The notes under the pieces are model-generated. The model ran no database searches. It saw nothing but the letters and a program-made list of their open reading frames with translations, and had not been told where the DNA came from. Position numbers and translations under genes: made by a program. From Gorillibacterium massiliense (GTDB lineage Bacteria; Bacillota; Bacilli; Paenibacillales; NBRC-103111): DNA of 64,000 bases. Position 1 is the first letter of the stretch, and each line of letters opens with the position of its first letter. The DNA is taken from contig NZ_CBQR020000061.1 in assembly GCF_000455485.1 (NCBI RefSeq), positions 23,706 through 87,705 of the forward strand, read 5' to 3'. Shown here piece after piece: positions 53,958 through 61,833 of the stretch.

Positions 53958-53963
53958 CCGGCG

Positions 53964-54000
53964 GGAGGAGGATCTGCATGGGCAGGTTCTCCTTTTTTTT
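53964..54000 (+). terminator. Terminator after yjdF
   Basis: GGAGGAGGATCTGC / GGCAGGTTCTCC pair imperfectly around ATG and run into TTTTTTTT. It overlaps the stop of the convergent sigma factor gene at 53999. Confidence 0.62.
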
Positions 54001-54910
54001 ATCCGTTCGAATATCCATTCGAAATCCGCAGCAGCTTATTGGGGTTCGAGACCAGGTAAATGGCTTGAATGGCACCATGATCCTCTCCCGGCAAGAATGC
54101 AAAAGCAAAGGGCGGCTTGTTCTCGCGCAGCAGGAGCAGTCCGGGCTGACCGCTTATCCATATCCGGTGGGGCTCGCCAGTAAGGGAGCCTTTGCGGGAG
54201 ATGCCTCGGAGGAATGCGGAAACCCGCTCCCGGCCCAAGATCGGGTTGTACGCGGAACGCACGATGCCGCCGCCGTCGCTGATCATGACCGCCTGATCCG
54301 TAAGTAGATGGATGAAGGACTCGAAATGGCCGGTTTCGATGGCTTGGGAAAAAGACTGCACGAACCGTTCGATGGAACGGTCAAGGGCAGCATCGTCCTC
54401 ATGGCTGGGACGGTGGCCGATCTTGGCGGAGGCGCGGCTGAATATTTTACGGCAGGCGGCCTCGCTTTTATCTAACATGGTGGCAATGTCCGCATACTCG
54501 TAGCCGAAGGATTCACGTAGCACAAAGACGGCGCGCTCCGGTGGTGTGCACGTTTGCAGTAGAACTAACAGGGCATAGCCAAGCCGTTCTTGTTGGATGG
54601 CATGTCCTTGAGGCTCGTCTGCCGCCGCTAGTTCGATGACCGGCTCCGGCAGCCACTGACCGGGATAGCTTTCTCGTTTGCGGGGAGCAGCCTTCATCAT
54701 ATTAAGCGCGCGGTTGGTGACCATTTTGACCAGATAAGCTTTCGGAAATTCGATGTCGGTTCCGTCCAGCTTGCTGATGGCGACGAAAACGTCCTGCACC
54801 GCATCTTCCGCCTCCGTCATGGAACCGAGCATCCGGTAGGCGATGGAAGTGAGCAGCGGTTTATAGTCGCGGTAGAGCTGTTCGATTGCTAGCGTCGATT
54901 CACTAAGCAT
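53999..54910 (-). CDS. ECF41-type RNA polymerase sigma factor with SnoaL-like C-terminus
   Basis: An extracytoplasmic-function sigma factor of the ECF41 group, 303 residues. Region 2 has AYRMLGSMTEAEDAVQDVF and region 4 has FGYEYADIATMLDKSEAACRK; both bind promoters. ECF41 hallmarks are the WLPEP linker motif (GQWLPEPVIEL) and the C-terminal SnoaL-like domain with NPNKL near the end, which in this group replaces a separate anti-sigma factor. The ATG at 54910 lies 11 bases after GGAGGTG; a TTG at 54913 is equally possible. The partner gene for an AhpD-like protein lies upstream in the same direction, as is usual for ECF41. Confidence 0.93.
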   Translation of the reverse strand: MLSESTLAIEQLYRDYKPLLTSIAYRMLGSMTEAEDAVQDVFVAISKLDGTDIEFPKAYLVKMVTNRALNMMKAAPRKRESYPGQWLPEPVIELAAADEPQGHAIQQERLGYALLVLLQTCTPPERAVFVLRESFGYEYADIATMLDKSEAACRKIFSRASAKIGHRPSHEDDAALDRSIERFVQSFSQAIETGHFESFIHLLTDQAVMISDGGGIVRSAYNPILGRERVSAFLRGISRKGSLTGEPHRIWISGQPGLLLLRENKPPFAFAFLPGEDHGAIQAIYLVSNPNKLLRISNGYSNG

Positions 54911-54967
54911 CAAGCGGAATACACCTCCACATCGGGGTAATCTCATTTTAGCCGGAGAAGATGATGA

Positions 54968-54992
54968 AAGCCACCCAGCCCAGGGTGGCTTT
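54968..54992 (-). terminator. Hairpin between the AhpD-like and sigma factor genes
   Basis: AAGCCACCC / GGGTGGCTT form a perfect stem. On the minus strand a loose T-rich tail follows, so it may end most transcripts of the AhpD-like gene and leave partial read-through to the sigma gene. Confidence 0.5.
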
Positions 54993-55016
54993 TCTCCGTA
55001 TGTGCTACCTTTTGTT

Positions 55017-55466
55017 TTAGTTTTCGAAACAACCCGGGAACATGCCGGTAGTGATGGCGATGCGGTTCCAGCAATTGATGGCATTAATCGCCATGATCAA
55101 GGAGACGATCTCACTCTCGGTGAAATGCCGGTTGACTTCGTTATACAGATCTTGCGGTACGCCTGCCTCGGAAATACGTGTGACGGCTTCGGTCAGAGCC
55201 AATGCTGCGCGTTCCCGCGGGGTGAACACGGGGGATTCCTGCCATACGACGACCAGATTCAACCGCTGCTCGGTTTCGCCCATCTTCCGAAGATCGGTGG
55301 TGTGCATGTCTACGCAATAGGCGCATCCGTTGATTTGCGAGGCCCTAATCTTGATCAGTTCGAACAGGACCGGTTCCAATCCCATTTTTTTCGCCGCATC
55401 CTCCAGCTTAAGCAGCGCTTGAAAACCGGCCGGGTTAACTTCGCGATGATTCATCCGCAATTTCAT
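55017..55466 (-). CDS. AhpD/carboxymuconolactone decarboxylase-family protein
   Basis: A 149-residue alkylhydroperoxidase D-like protein. The redox motif CAYCVDMH (Cys-x-x-Cys and the following His) lies at about residues 48-55 in an AhpD core, with the conserved ERAALALTEAV segment after it. The ATG follows GGAGGAATCGAT with normal spacing. Genes of this kind are the usual targets and neighbours of ECF41 sigma factors (the COE group). A promoter match lies upstream at 55512-55538. The expected function is thiol-based reduction of peroxides or related chemistry; the physiological substrate is unknown. Confidence 0.93.
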   Translation of the reverse strand: MKLRMNHREVNPAGFQALLKLEDAAKKMGLEPVLFELIKIRASQINGCAYCVDMHTTDLRKMGETEQRLNLVVVWQESPVFTPRERAALALTEAVTRISEAGVPQDLYNEVNRHFTESEIVSLIMAINAINCWNRIAITTGMFPGCFEN

Positions 55467-55511
55467 ATCGATTCCTCCAATGATTACGATTTTTGCGTTT
55501 CCGGTATTGAA

Positions 55512-55538
55512 GACAACGGAGGGGCTGATTTTGTGACA
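55512..55538 (-). promoter_or_regulatory. Candidate ECF41 promoter of the AhpD-like gene
   Basis: On the minus strand TGTCACA (55538-55532) is followed by exactly 16 bases and TGTC (55515-55512). The published ECF41 consensus is TGTCACA-N16-CGTC, so the -35 element matches exactly and the -10 element in three of four bases. The gene starts 46 bp downstream. Confidence 0.7.
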
Positions 55539-55578
55539 GGGGCAGCTAACGTGACAAATAGAGCCTTTACAAAAAAGT

Positions 55579-55610
55579 GTTACCTAAGTTAATTTTATTA
55601 CACGGGTAAC
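55579..55610 (+). promoter_or_regulatory. Candidate operator for the TetR operon
   Basis: GTTACC (55579-55584) and GGTAAC (55605-55610) form an inverted repeat with 20 bases between, 25-56 bp before the membrane protein gene. A TetR dimer or a pair of dimers could bind here. Confidence 0.35.
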
Positions 55611-55634
55611 GATATTGTCGGGAGAGTGAGAGCA

Positions 55635-56225
55635 ATGGCTATCCTTTCGAGCATTCTCAAGGGGTTCATGGAGAAAGCGACTTGGACGAAGGCGGTGATC
55701 GCGCTAACCTGTTCACAAACCCTTTATTTCGTCATGCTGTTCGCAACCATACCGGCTGTGGAGAAAAAAGCGGGTGGCATGAAGCTTTTCGATCTGATGT
55801 CTTCGGGGTATACCCCGAAATATGCGGCGCAATTTTTGAATGCGGCGGGAGAAGAGGGACGGCGGCTTTATTTGACGCATCAACTCCCCCTCGACTTCGT
55901 TTATCCCGCTCTCATGGCCATTACGGGCGCGCTGTTTATATCCCTTTTTTCGCGAAAAACGGACCGGCGCTTTGGTGTGCTTCTGTTTGTACCGGTATGC
56001 GGAGCAATATTTGATTACCTGGAAAATGTATCGGTCACCACCCTGCTGTTCGCTTATCCGCATGTGCCGACGACAGTTGTCCGCCTCGCCAGCCTGTTCA
56101 CCATTTCAAAATCAATTTTCGTTACGGTATACTTTATCGTGTTGGGCGCGTTGTTTATCCTGTTTTTGTACACTATCATTCGCGAAAAAACCGGGCGCGG
56201 AAGCGATCCATCCATACCCGGTTAA
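55635..56225 (+). CDS. Four-helix integral membrane protein of unknown function
   Basis: A 196-residue membrane protein with four membrane segments and a loop of about 45 residues between the first two. No known family motif is visible beyond YP-rich boundaries (DFVYPALMAITGALF, ENVSVTTLLFAYP). The ATG at 55635 has GGGAGAG 9 bases upstream, preferred over the GTG at 55626. A TetR regulator gene starts 9 bp after its stop, so it is probably the gene that regulator controls. Confidence 0.75.
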   Translation: MAILSSILKGFMEKATWTKAVIALTCSQTLYFVMLFATIPAVEKKAGGMKLFDLMSSGYTPKYAAQFLNAAGEEGRRLYLTHQLPLDFVYPALMAITGALFISLFSRKTDRRFGVLLFVPVCGAIFDYLENVSVTTLLFAYPHVPTTVVRLASLFTISKSIFVTVYFIVLGALFILFLYTIIREKTGRGSDPSIPG

Positions 56226-56234
56226 GGAGAACCT

Positions 56235-56858
56235 ATGGACACCACTTTTTCGTTAAGAGAACGGAAAAAGTATCAGACCATGCAGGTCATTTTGGATACG
56301 TTTCTGTCGCTGCTTGAAAATAGCCGGTTCGATGAGATCCATATTGAAGAGGTTTGCAGCCGGGTTGCCATTTCCAAAGTAACCTTTTTCCGCTATTTTG
56401 CCTCCAAAGAGGAGGTACTCGACTATTTCGTTCTGCGTTGGTGCTACGAGCGAAGCGTCGAGATCGGGGAGGGGACCCGGTCAGGAGAAGAGGGGATACG
56501 CCACGTCTTCCAAACGGCGGCAAGCATTCCCCGTGGGGAGAAAATTTTGCTCTCCATTATCCAGTATTATGCCAAGCTCAAGGCGGTTCCGAAAAAAAAG
56601 GAACGAAGCGGGTACGAACGCCGTATTATTTCACAAAACGTCAGCGGAGAGGCTGAGGTCCGGCTATTGCCGCTGGAGGGGATTTTCGATCATTATTTAG
56701 GCCAGATCGGAGAAATACTGCCTGCGCAAAGGGAGCGCATTTCTCGGCAACTGGTCGCACTATTTTACGGGGTGCCGTTTCAGGTGCACCTTCATCCGGA
56801 ACAGTCTGTATCTCAGGAACAGGCTTATCGGGATAGCTTGGACTTATTGTTTGGATAA
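56235..56858 (+). CDS. TetR-family transcriptional regulator
   Basis: A 207-residue regulator with an N-terminal TetR helix-turn-helix (about residues 10-55: IHIEEVCSRVAISKVTFFRYFASKEE) and a ligand-binding C-terminal domain without a recognisable subfamily. The ATG follows AAGGAGAACCT. It is encoded 9 bp behind the membrane protein gene and 55 bp before the antiporter gene, so it may control either. Autoregulation of the operon through the repeat at 55579 is possible. Confidence 0.92.
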   Translation: MDTTFSLRERKKYQTMQVILDTFLSLLENSRFDEIHIEEVCSRVAISKVTFFRYFASKEEVLDYFVLRWCYERSVEIGEGTRSGEEGIRHVFQTAASIPRGEKILLSIIQYYAKLKAVPKKKERSGYERRIISQNVSGEAEVRLLPLEGIFDHYLGQIGEILPAQRERISRQLVALFYGVPFQVHLHPEQSVSQEQAYRDSLDLLFG

Positions 56859-56913
56859 CAGATGGAGAGGATACAGATTAGAACATTACATACATAGCTA
56901 AAGGAGTCAGGCG

Positions 56914-58929
56914 ATGGAGCTTTTCTTGACGATCATCATTCTTCTTGCCCTAATCGGAGTATCTAACGTACTGAACCGTCACATCCTCTTTATTCCCGTT
57001 CCGCTCATTCAGATTGCCCTTGGTTTCATGCTTGCAGCGATTCCCTCGGGGATGCATATGGAACTGGAACCGGAGCTGTTCTTCGTATTGTTTATCGCCC
57101 CGCTCCTTTATAATGACGGAAAGCATGCTTCCCGCAGCGCGATGTGGAAGCTGCGCATTCCAATTTTATTCTTGTCCATCGGTCTTGTGTTTGCGACCGT
57201 TCTAATCGTCGGGTACGCGATTCACTGGATGATTCCGGCGATCCCGCTGCCGGTGGCATTCGGGCTTGCCGCCATCCTGTCGCCTACCGACGCTGTTGCA
57301 GTGAGCAGCTTGGCCGGGCGCATCCATTTGCCGAAGACGTTGATGCATCTTTTGGAAGGGGAAGCCCTTATGAATGATGCATCCGGTTTGGTCGCCTTCA
57401 AATTTGCGGTCGCTGCGGCTGTGACCGGTGTCTTTTCTTTGCCGACGGCCAGCTTCAGCTTTTTGGTCATTGCCATCGGAGGTCTTGCCGTTGGCATCGT
57501 GCTGGGTATGCTCATCACTGGACTGCGCATCTGGCTGCGGCGGTCCGGAATGGAAGATGAGACGATGCATATGCTGCTTCAGATCTTGACGCCTTTTGCC
57601 CTCTATCTGATTGCGGAAGAGTTGGGTGTATCCGGAATTTTGGCTGCCGTTGCCGGAGGGTTTTTCCATGCGATCGAACGGGACCGCACTTCAAGCGTGA
57701 TGCCCCGTTCCAATGAGCTTTTTGATCATACGTGGTCGGTTATCGTTTACTTGTTGAACGGGCTCGTCTTCGTTATTCTGGGCTTGCAGCTTCCCCATGT
57801 TTTCCGCGAGGTGTTCGAAGAGCCCCGATGGAACAACGGAGTCGTGTTGGGGTATGCTTTGGTTATTTTCGTCATGCTGCTCGTTCTCCGCTTTCTCTGG
57901 GTGTTCGTCTTCACGCTGGGGAAAAACTGGTTTGATCAAGAAAATAAGAACAACAAAATTTCCTTCAAATTGCTGGCCATGACCTCTTTATCCGGGGTAC
58001 GGGGAGCTGTTACGCTGGCCGGTGCTTTTTCCATCCCGTTATTTGTAGGCAGCGGAGCGCCTTTTCCCGAGCGCAGCCTTGTTATCTTCCTCGCCGGCGT
58101 CGTCATTTTGCTTTCCCTGATTGCCGCAAGCACACTGCTCCCTCTTTTGGCCAAGGGGAAAACGGAGCCGGAAACGACACATCGAGAGGAGCTTCTGTAC
58201 GGACAGGAACTGATGATGAACGCCGCCATTCGCGCGGTGCATCAGGTCACGGTGGAGGAGAATAAAGTGGAATCCGCCGTCATCATCGGCAATTACGACC
58301 GGTGGAAGCGGCAGACCAAACTTGCCAAGACCAGCAGTGGACGCCGCAAGTTTCAAGGCGATCGTGGGGAACAGGAACTACGTTTGCAAGCCATTGAAAT
58401 CGAACGGGAGACGTTAAAGCGAATACAGCAAGAAGAGAAGGTAAGCTCGCGGGCTGCAACCTTCTTCATGAGGAGCCTGGACGAACTGAAGCTGCTTTTG
58501 TCAGGCGGCACTTATCGCAGTAGACTGTTTTTTAAGTACATGATTCGGGAATTAAGAGGCTTGATTATCAAAAATAGCCCTGATTCCACCCGTTTTATAT
58601 CGGAGGAAGATTTTACCGAGTTTTGGGCAATCAAGCAGCGCACAAGCAAAGCCGTATTGGAAGCTTTTCGCGCTCTTCCTGCAAGCCACGAAAGAGATGA
58701 AGTCGTCCGGCATTACTATCAAATATTGAAACGCGTATCCGATCTTAGCATAAGTGGCAGACAAACCGGCAGCGGGAACGAAGAGATTCAGCGGGATTTG
58801 CAATGGATCGCGGTGCAGGCCGAGCGGAACGAAGTGCAGGCTATGTTTGAACGGGGCGACATCGGCCGGAAAACGGCCAATGAGCTGAGAAAGGCAATCC
58901 GGGACCGGGAAGCCGCCATTTTGGAATAG
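56914..58929 (+). CDS. Na+/H+ antiporter, CPA1 family
   Basis: A monovalent cation/proton antiporter of the NhaP/NhaK type. About twelve membrane segments fill residues 1-420; the ion-binding site is expected at Asp126 in LSPTDAVAV and Asn154-Asp155 in EALMNDASGLV. A hydrophilic C-terminal domain of about 245 residues follows, rich in charged helices, probably regulatory. At 671 residues it matches the Bacillus NhaK size. The ATG follows AAAGGAG about 7 bases upstream. It should keep sodium and pH balance. The cupin gene follows 33 bp downstream. Confidence 0.94.
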   Translation: MELFLTIIILLALIGVSNVLNRHILFIPVPLIQIALGFMLAAIPSGMHMELEPELFFVLFIAPLLYNDGKHASRSAMWKLRIPILFLSIGLVFATVLIVGYAIHWMIPAIPLPVAFGLAAILSPTDAVAVSSLAGRIHLPKTLMHLLEGEALMNDASGLVAFKFAVAAAVTGVFSLPTASFSFLVIAIGGLAVGIVLGMLITGLRIWLRRSGMEDETMHMLLQILTPFALYLIAEELGVSGILAAVAGGFFHAIERDRTSSVMPRSNELFDHTWSVIVYLLNGLVFVILGLQLPHVFREVFEEPRWNNGVVLGYALVIFVMLLVLRFLWVFVFTLGKNWFDQENKNNKISFKLLAMTSLSGVRGAVTLAGAFSIPLFVGSGAPFPERSLVIFLAGVVILLSLIAASTLLPLLAKGKTEPETTHREELLYGQELMMNAAIRAVHQVTVEENKVESAVIIGNYDRWKRQTKLAKTSSGRRKFQGDRGEQELRLQAIEIERETLKRIQQEEKVSSRAATFFMRSLDELKLLLSGGTYRSRLFFKYMIRELRGLIIKNSPDSTRFISEEDFTEFWAIKQRTSKAVLEAFRALPASHERDEVVRHYYQILKRVSDLSISGRQTGSGNEEIQRDLQWIAVQAERNEVQAMFERGDIGRKTANELRKAIRDREAAILE

Positions 58930-58962
58930 ATACAAGGAAACAACGCAGGGGGAGGATTCGCC

Positions 58963-59316
58963 ATGGCCGCACATAAAATCAGCAAGCGGACGGGAGAACA
59001 CTATCTTTGGGGAGACGGCTGCGACGGATGGCATCTGGTGAAAAATCCCGAGCTCAGCGTCATTCATGAGCGTATGCCCGCCGGCACCGGCGAGGTCCGG
59101 CATTACCATAACCGGTCGACGCAGTATTTCTTTGTTTTGTCAGGGATTGCGACAATAGAGATCGCAGGGGAGGAAGTGATCCTCCATCCCCAGGAGGGCG
59201 TGGAGATTCCTCCTTTGACGGCGCATCAGATGTTCAACAAATCGGAGGAAGCCATCGAATTCTTGGTTATCTCCCAACCGACTACCCGAGGCGATCGGGT
59301 GAGCATAGAAGAGTGA
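58963..59316 (+). CDS. Single-domain cupin protein
   Basis: A 117-residue cupin of the small-barrel type. Motif 1 reads VRHYHNRSTQYFFVLSG (metal ligands His, His, and a Gln/Glu position) and motif 2 reads PPLTAHQMFN with the third histidine. Such proteins bind a metal and act as isomerases, dioxygenases or sensors; none is indicated. The ATG follows GGGGGAGG. It is probably read with the antiporter gene and ends at a strong terminator. Confidence 0.9.
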   Translation: MAAHKISKRTGEHYLWGDGCDGWHLVKNPELSVIHERMPAGTGEVRHYHNRSTQYFFVLSGIATIEIAGEEVILHPQEGVEIPPLTAHQMFNKSEEAIEFLVISQPTTRGDRVSIEE

Positions 59317-59347
59317 CAAGGGCGCGAAAGCGCCCTTGTTTGTTTTT
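59316..59347 (+). terminator. Intrinsic terminator after the cupin gene
   Basis: ACAAGGGCGC / GCGCCCTTGT with a GAAA-like loop (about 59316-59325 and 59330-59339), then TTGTTTTTT. Confidence 0.92.
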
Positions 59348-59367
59348 TGTCGCGGGTGAGTTTGCTG

Positions 59368-59396
59368 TTGACATAGGCGCAAATATGAGGTAAACT
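59368..59396 (+). promoter_or_regulatory. Promoter of the YceI-type gene
   Basis: TTGACA (59368-59373), 17 bases, TAAACT (59391-59396). A GGAGG ribosome binding site precedes the ATG at 59460. Confidence 0.75.
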
Positions 59397-59459
59397 TTGT
59401 TCAGTCACTTACAAAAAGTTATCGATATATAAATAATAAGTTAATAGGAGGAAGTAACA

Positions 59460-59996
59460 ATGACAAGAGCAAAATGGGCGGTAGACGCCTCTCACAGCAG
59501 TGTAGATTTTTCCATTCGGCATATGATGATCGCAAAAGTAAAAGGCACCTTTCATGCCTTTGAAGCAGCGATAGAAGCGGATCCGGCGGACTTGACGACG
59601 GCTGACATTTCCTTCAGCGTGGATCTCGCCAGCATCGATACCCGTAATACGGACCGGGATAACCACCTGCGTTCGGGCGACTTCTTCGAGATCGAGAAAT
59701 TTCCGAAGATGACCTTCCAATCGGCGAAAATCGTGAAGACCGACGACGGCGAATACGACGTCACCGGCAACTTGACTCTACGCGGTGTTACCCGGGAAGA
59801 AACCTTTAGCGTCACCTTTGAAGGGGCAGGCAAAGATCCTTGGGGCAACGAAAAAGTCGGATTCAGCGGTAAAGGAAGCATCAAGCGCAGCGATTATGGT
59901 TTAACCTATAATGCGGCTCTTGAAACAGGCGGCGTTCTGATCGGAGACGAAGTGAAAGTATCCATTGAAGTGGAAGCAGCCAAGCAAGGGGAATAA
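59460..59996 (+). CDS. YceI-family polyisoprenoid-binding-type protein
   Basis: A 178-residue lipocalin-like barrel protein of the YceI family, which binds long isoprenoid chains. The family opening, WAVDASHSSVDFSIRHMM, and the middle NHLRSGDFFEIEKFPKMTF are visible. There is no signal peptide, which is normal in Firmicutes members. The ATG is 6-7 bases after AGGAGG. A terminator follows at 60032. It has its own promoter and stands alone. Confidence 0.94.
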   Translation: MTRAKWAVDASHSSVDFSIRHMMIAKVKGTFHAFEAAIEADPADLTTADISFSVDLASIDTRNTDRDNHLRSGDFFEIEKFPKMTFQSAKIVKTDDGEYDVTGNLTLRGVTREETFSVTFEGAGKDPWGNEKVGFSGKGSIKRSDYGLTYNAALETGGVLIGDEVKVSIEVEAAKQGE

Positions 59997-60031
59997 TCGC
60001 ATACAGAACGTGCCTGATGCAGGCATCACCG

Positions 60032-60060
60032 GCTGTCGAGATGATCTCGGCGGCTTTTTT
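60032..60060 (+). terminator. Intrinsic terminator after the YceI gene
   Basis: GCTGTCGAG / CTCGGCGGC with G-T pairs (60032-60040 and 60046-60054), then TTTTTT. Confidence 0.8.
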
Positions 60061-60162
60061 ATTTTTATCCTTAACATTTATCTGGAAAAACGTTTACGTC
60101 CGTCGAATATTGCACAGGTAAACTGTTCGTATAACGCTAGAACGGGAGATGGGCTGCAAAGG

Positions 60163-60723
60163 ATGGACAAGCTGCAAACATTATTGGGTGGGAAGCGGGT
60201 CATTCCTTCGGTTCTGAAGGCTGAGGATATTAAAACGGCATGCAAGAGCGGGCTGCCTGTCATTTTTCTGTTGTCCGGCGACTTGTTTACCATCGGCGAT
60301 TACGTTACCGAGATGATCCGCGCAGGCAAGATGGTGTTTATCCATATCGATTTCATCGCCGGGTTTGGCAATGATTCCATTATCGTTAAATACGTTGCGG
60401 AACGGATCAAGCCGACAGGCATTATTTCGACCAAGGGCCACTTGATCAAGCAGGCGAAAAAATGCGGATTAACAGCCATTCAGCGGATGTTTCTCATCGA
60501 TTCTGCAGCCCTTGAGCATGGACTTAGCACAATTCGGCAAAATCAACCGGATGCCATCGAGGTCATGCCCGGGCTTATCCCCAGAGTGATCCGCGAACTG
60601 CATCAGGAATTGGACATTCCGATTATCGCCGGCGGTCTGGTCAAATACCCGGAAGAAATCGAGCTGGCCTTGAATGCCGGAGCCATGGCAGTATCGACAG
60701 GGGACAAGAGCCTGTGGATGTAG
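60163..60723 (+). CDS. glpP: Glycerol-3-phosphate responsive antiterminator GlpP
   Basis: A 186-residue RNA-binding antiterminator that, with glycerol-3-phosphate, lets transcription pass terminators in the leaders of glycerol genes. Family motifs are VFIHIDFIAGFG, GIISTKGHLIKQAKK and IEVMPGLIPRVI with the C-terminal AGGLVKYPEEI. The TIM-barrel fold is typical. I chose the ATG at 60163; the region upstream to 59965 contains the YceI terminator, so the longer frame is not real. Its usual neighbours glpF and glpK are absent. Downstream lie a HAD phosphatase and a UgpB-like transporter. Confidence 0.93.
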   Translation: MDKLQTLLGGKRVIPSVLKAEDIKTACKSGLPVIFLLSGDLFTIGDYVTEMIRAGKMVFIHIDFIAGFGNDSIIVKYVAERIKPTGIISTKGHLIKQAKKCGLTAIQRMFLIDSAALEHGLSTIRQNQPDAIEVMPGLIPRVIRELHQELDIPIIAGGLVKYPEEIELALNAGAMAVSTGDKSLWM

Positions 60724-60737
60724 CCAAATGCGGAGAT

Positions 60738-60762
60738 TTACTAATTCTTATAAGTTTAGTAA
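60738..60762 (+). terminator. Weak AT-rich hairpin after glpP
   Basis: TTACTAA / TTAGTAA (60738-60744 and 60756-60762) form an AT-only stem without a T run. A longer-range stem, AACCCTTTAT / ATAAAGGGTT (60839-60848 and 60902-60911), closes the leader of the next gene. Confidence 0.35.
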
Positions 60763-60946
60763 TACTGCGAAAACAAAAGTGCTTTATTGTTAGGGTATGA
60801 ACAGACATTTGAATCCATGAGGGTTGAGACGATGAGAAAACCCTTTATGCCATGAACGGGATGATCTGCCGCTGTTGTTCGGTACGTCTTTCGTTGTTGG
60901 GATAAAGGGTTATTTGTGTTGTCCGGACATAGGGAGGATGAGCGGT

Positions 60947-61729
60947 TTGGTGCCACCGCGGGATTTTGACGCTTATTTTTTTGATCTGGATGGCACGATT
61001 TATTTGGGCGACCGGCTGCTTCCCGGTGTGGAGCAAACCATACCTTATTTGCGCAGTATTGGGAAGAAGGTCATGTTTCTGACGAACACGACGACTCAAA
61101 CCCGCGAGCAATGCCGAGGCCGCCTACGCCAATTGGGGCTTCCCGTCCCGCTTGAAGAGATCGTAACAGCAGCTTCGTTGTCTGCGCTGTATTTTCGGGA
61201 ACGGTCCGCGTCCTCTGTCGTTTTCGCAGTGGGGGAGGAGCCCCTTGAGGCCGAGCTTCAAAATGCGGGCATCCGGCTGACTCGGGAGCCCCTTGCCGCC
61301 ACCCATGTTCTCGTCGGGATGGATCGGGCTTTCGATTACGGCAAATTGCATGCCGCCATGAAAGCCGTGCGCAATGGAGCCATTCTGATCGCGGCCAATC
61401 CGGACCCTTTTTGTCCTGTTCTGGACGATGTGCTTCCGGATACATGGTCGATGGTGAAAGCCATTGAGGCTGCCAGCAGTACGAACGCCAAATTCGTCAT
61501 CGGCAAGCCGTCGGCCTTTTACGCGGAAAAAGTGTTCGAGAAGGTGGGGCTGCCCCCGAACCGCTGCTTGATGGTAGGCGATCGGTTGGAAACGGATATC
61601 CTCTTCGGTTTGAATAACGGTTTGCCCACAGCCTTGGTGCTGACCGGCGCCGCCTCTGCGGAGGATATGGCCTCAGCCGGAATTCGGCCAGATTATTTGC
61701 TAAAGAGTATCGATGAGCTTTGTCTTTGA
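60947..61729 (+). CDS. HAD-IIA family sugar/glycerol phosphatase
   Basis: A 260-residue phosphatase of the HAD superfamily IIA (NagD / p-nitrophenylphosphatase type). The nucleophile motif YFFDLDGTIYLG is at residues about 8-19, motif II is MFLTNTTT, and motif IV is MVGDRLETDI. The large cap domain between them selects substrates. The group contains glycerol-3-phosphate phosphatases, which fits GlpP upstream. AGGGAGG touches the ATG at 60938, so the TTG at 60947 or GTG at 60950 is the better start. It is followed by the UgpB-like gene after 104 bp. Confidence 0.88.
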   Translation: MVPPRDFDAYFFDLDGTIYLGDRLLPGVEQTIPYLRSIGKKVMFLTNTTTQTREQCRGRLRQLGLPVPLEEIVTAASLSALYFRERSASSVVFAVGEEPLEAELQNAGIRLTREPLAATHVLVGMDRAFDYGKLHAAMKAVRNGAILIAANPDPFCPVLDDVLPDTWSMVKAIEAASSTNAKFVIGKPSAFYAEKVFEKVGLPPNRCLMVGDRLETDILFGLNNGLPTALVLTGAASAEDMASAGIRPDYLLKSIDELCL

Positions 61730-61833
61730 AAAAGGGCGAAAGCGGCAGTATGCAAAGGTGTTGAACCGCATTCCGCATCGAAAAAGGACGAGCGGGGCGG
61801 ATTAAAATAAAAACGGTTGGGAGAGAAGAAGGT

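Noticed and set aside
60086-60100. AAAAACGTTTACG as a cre box before glpP
   Set aside because: Three mismatches to the consensus (TG pair and last base), so not supported.
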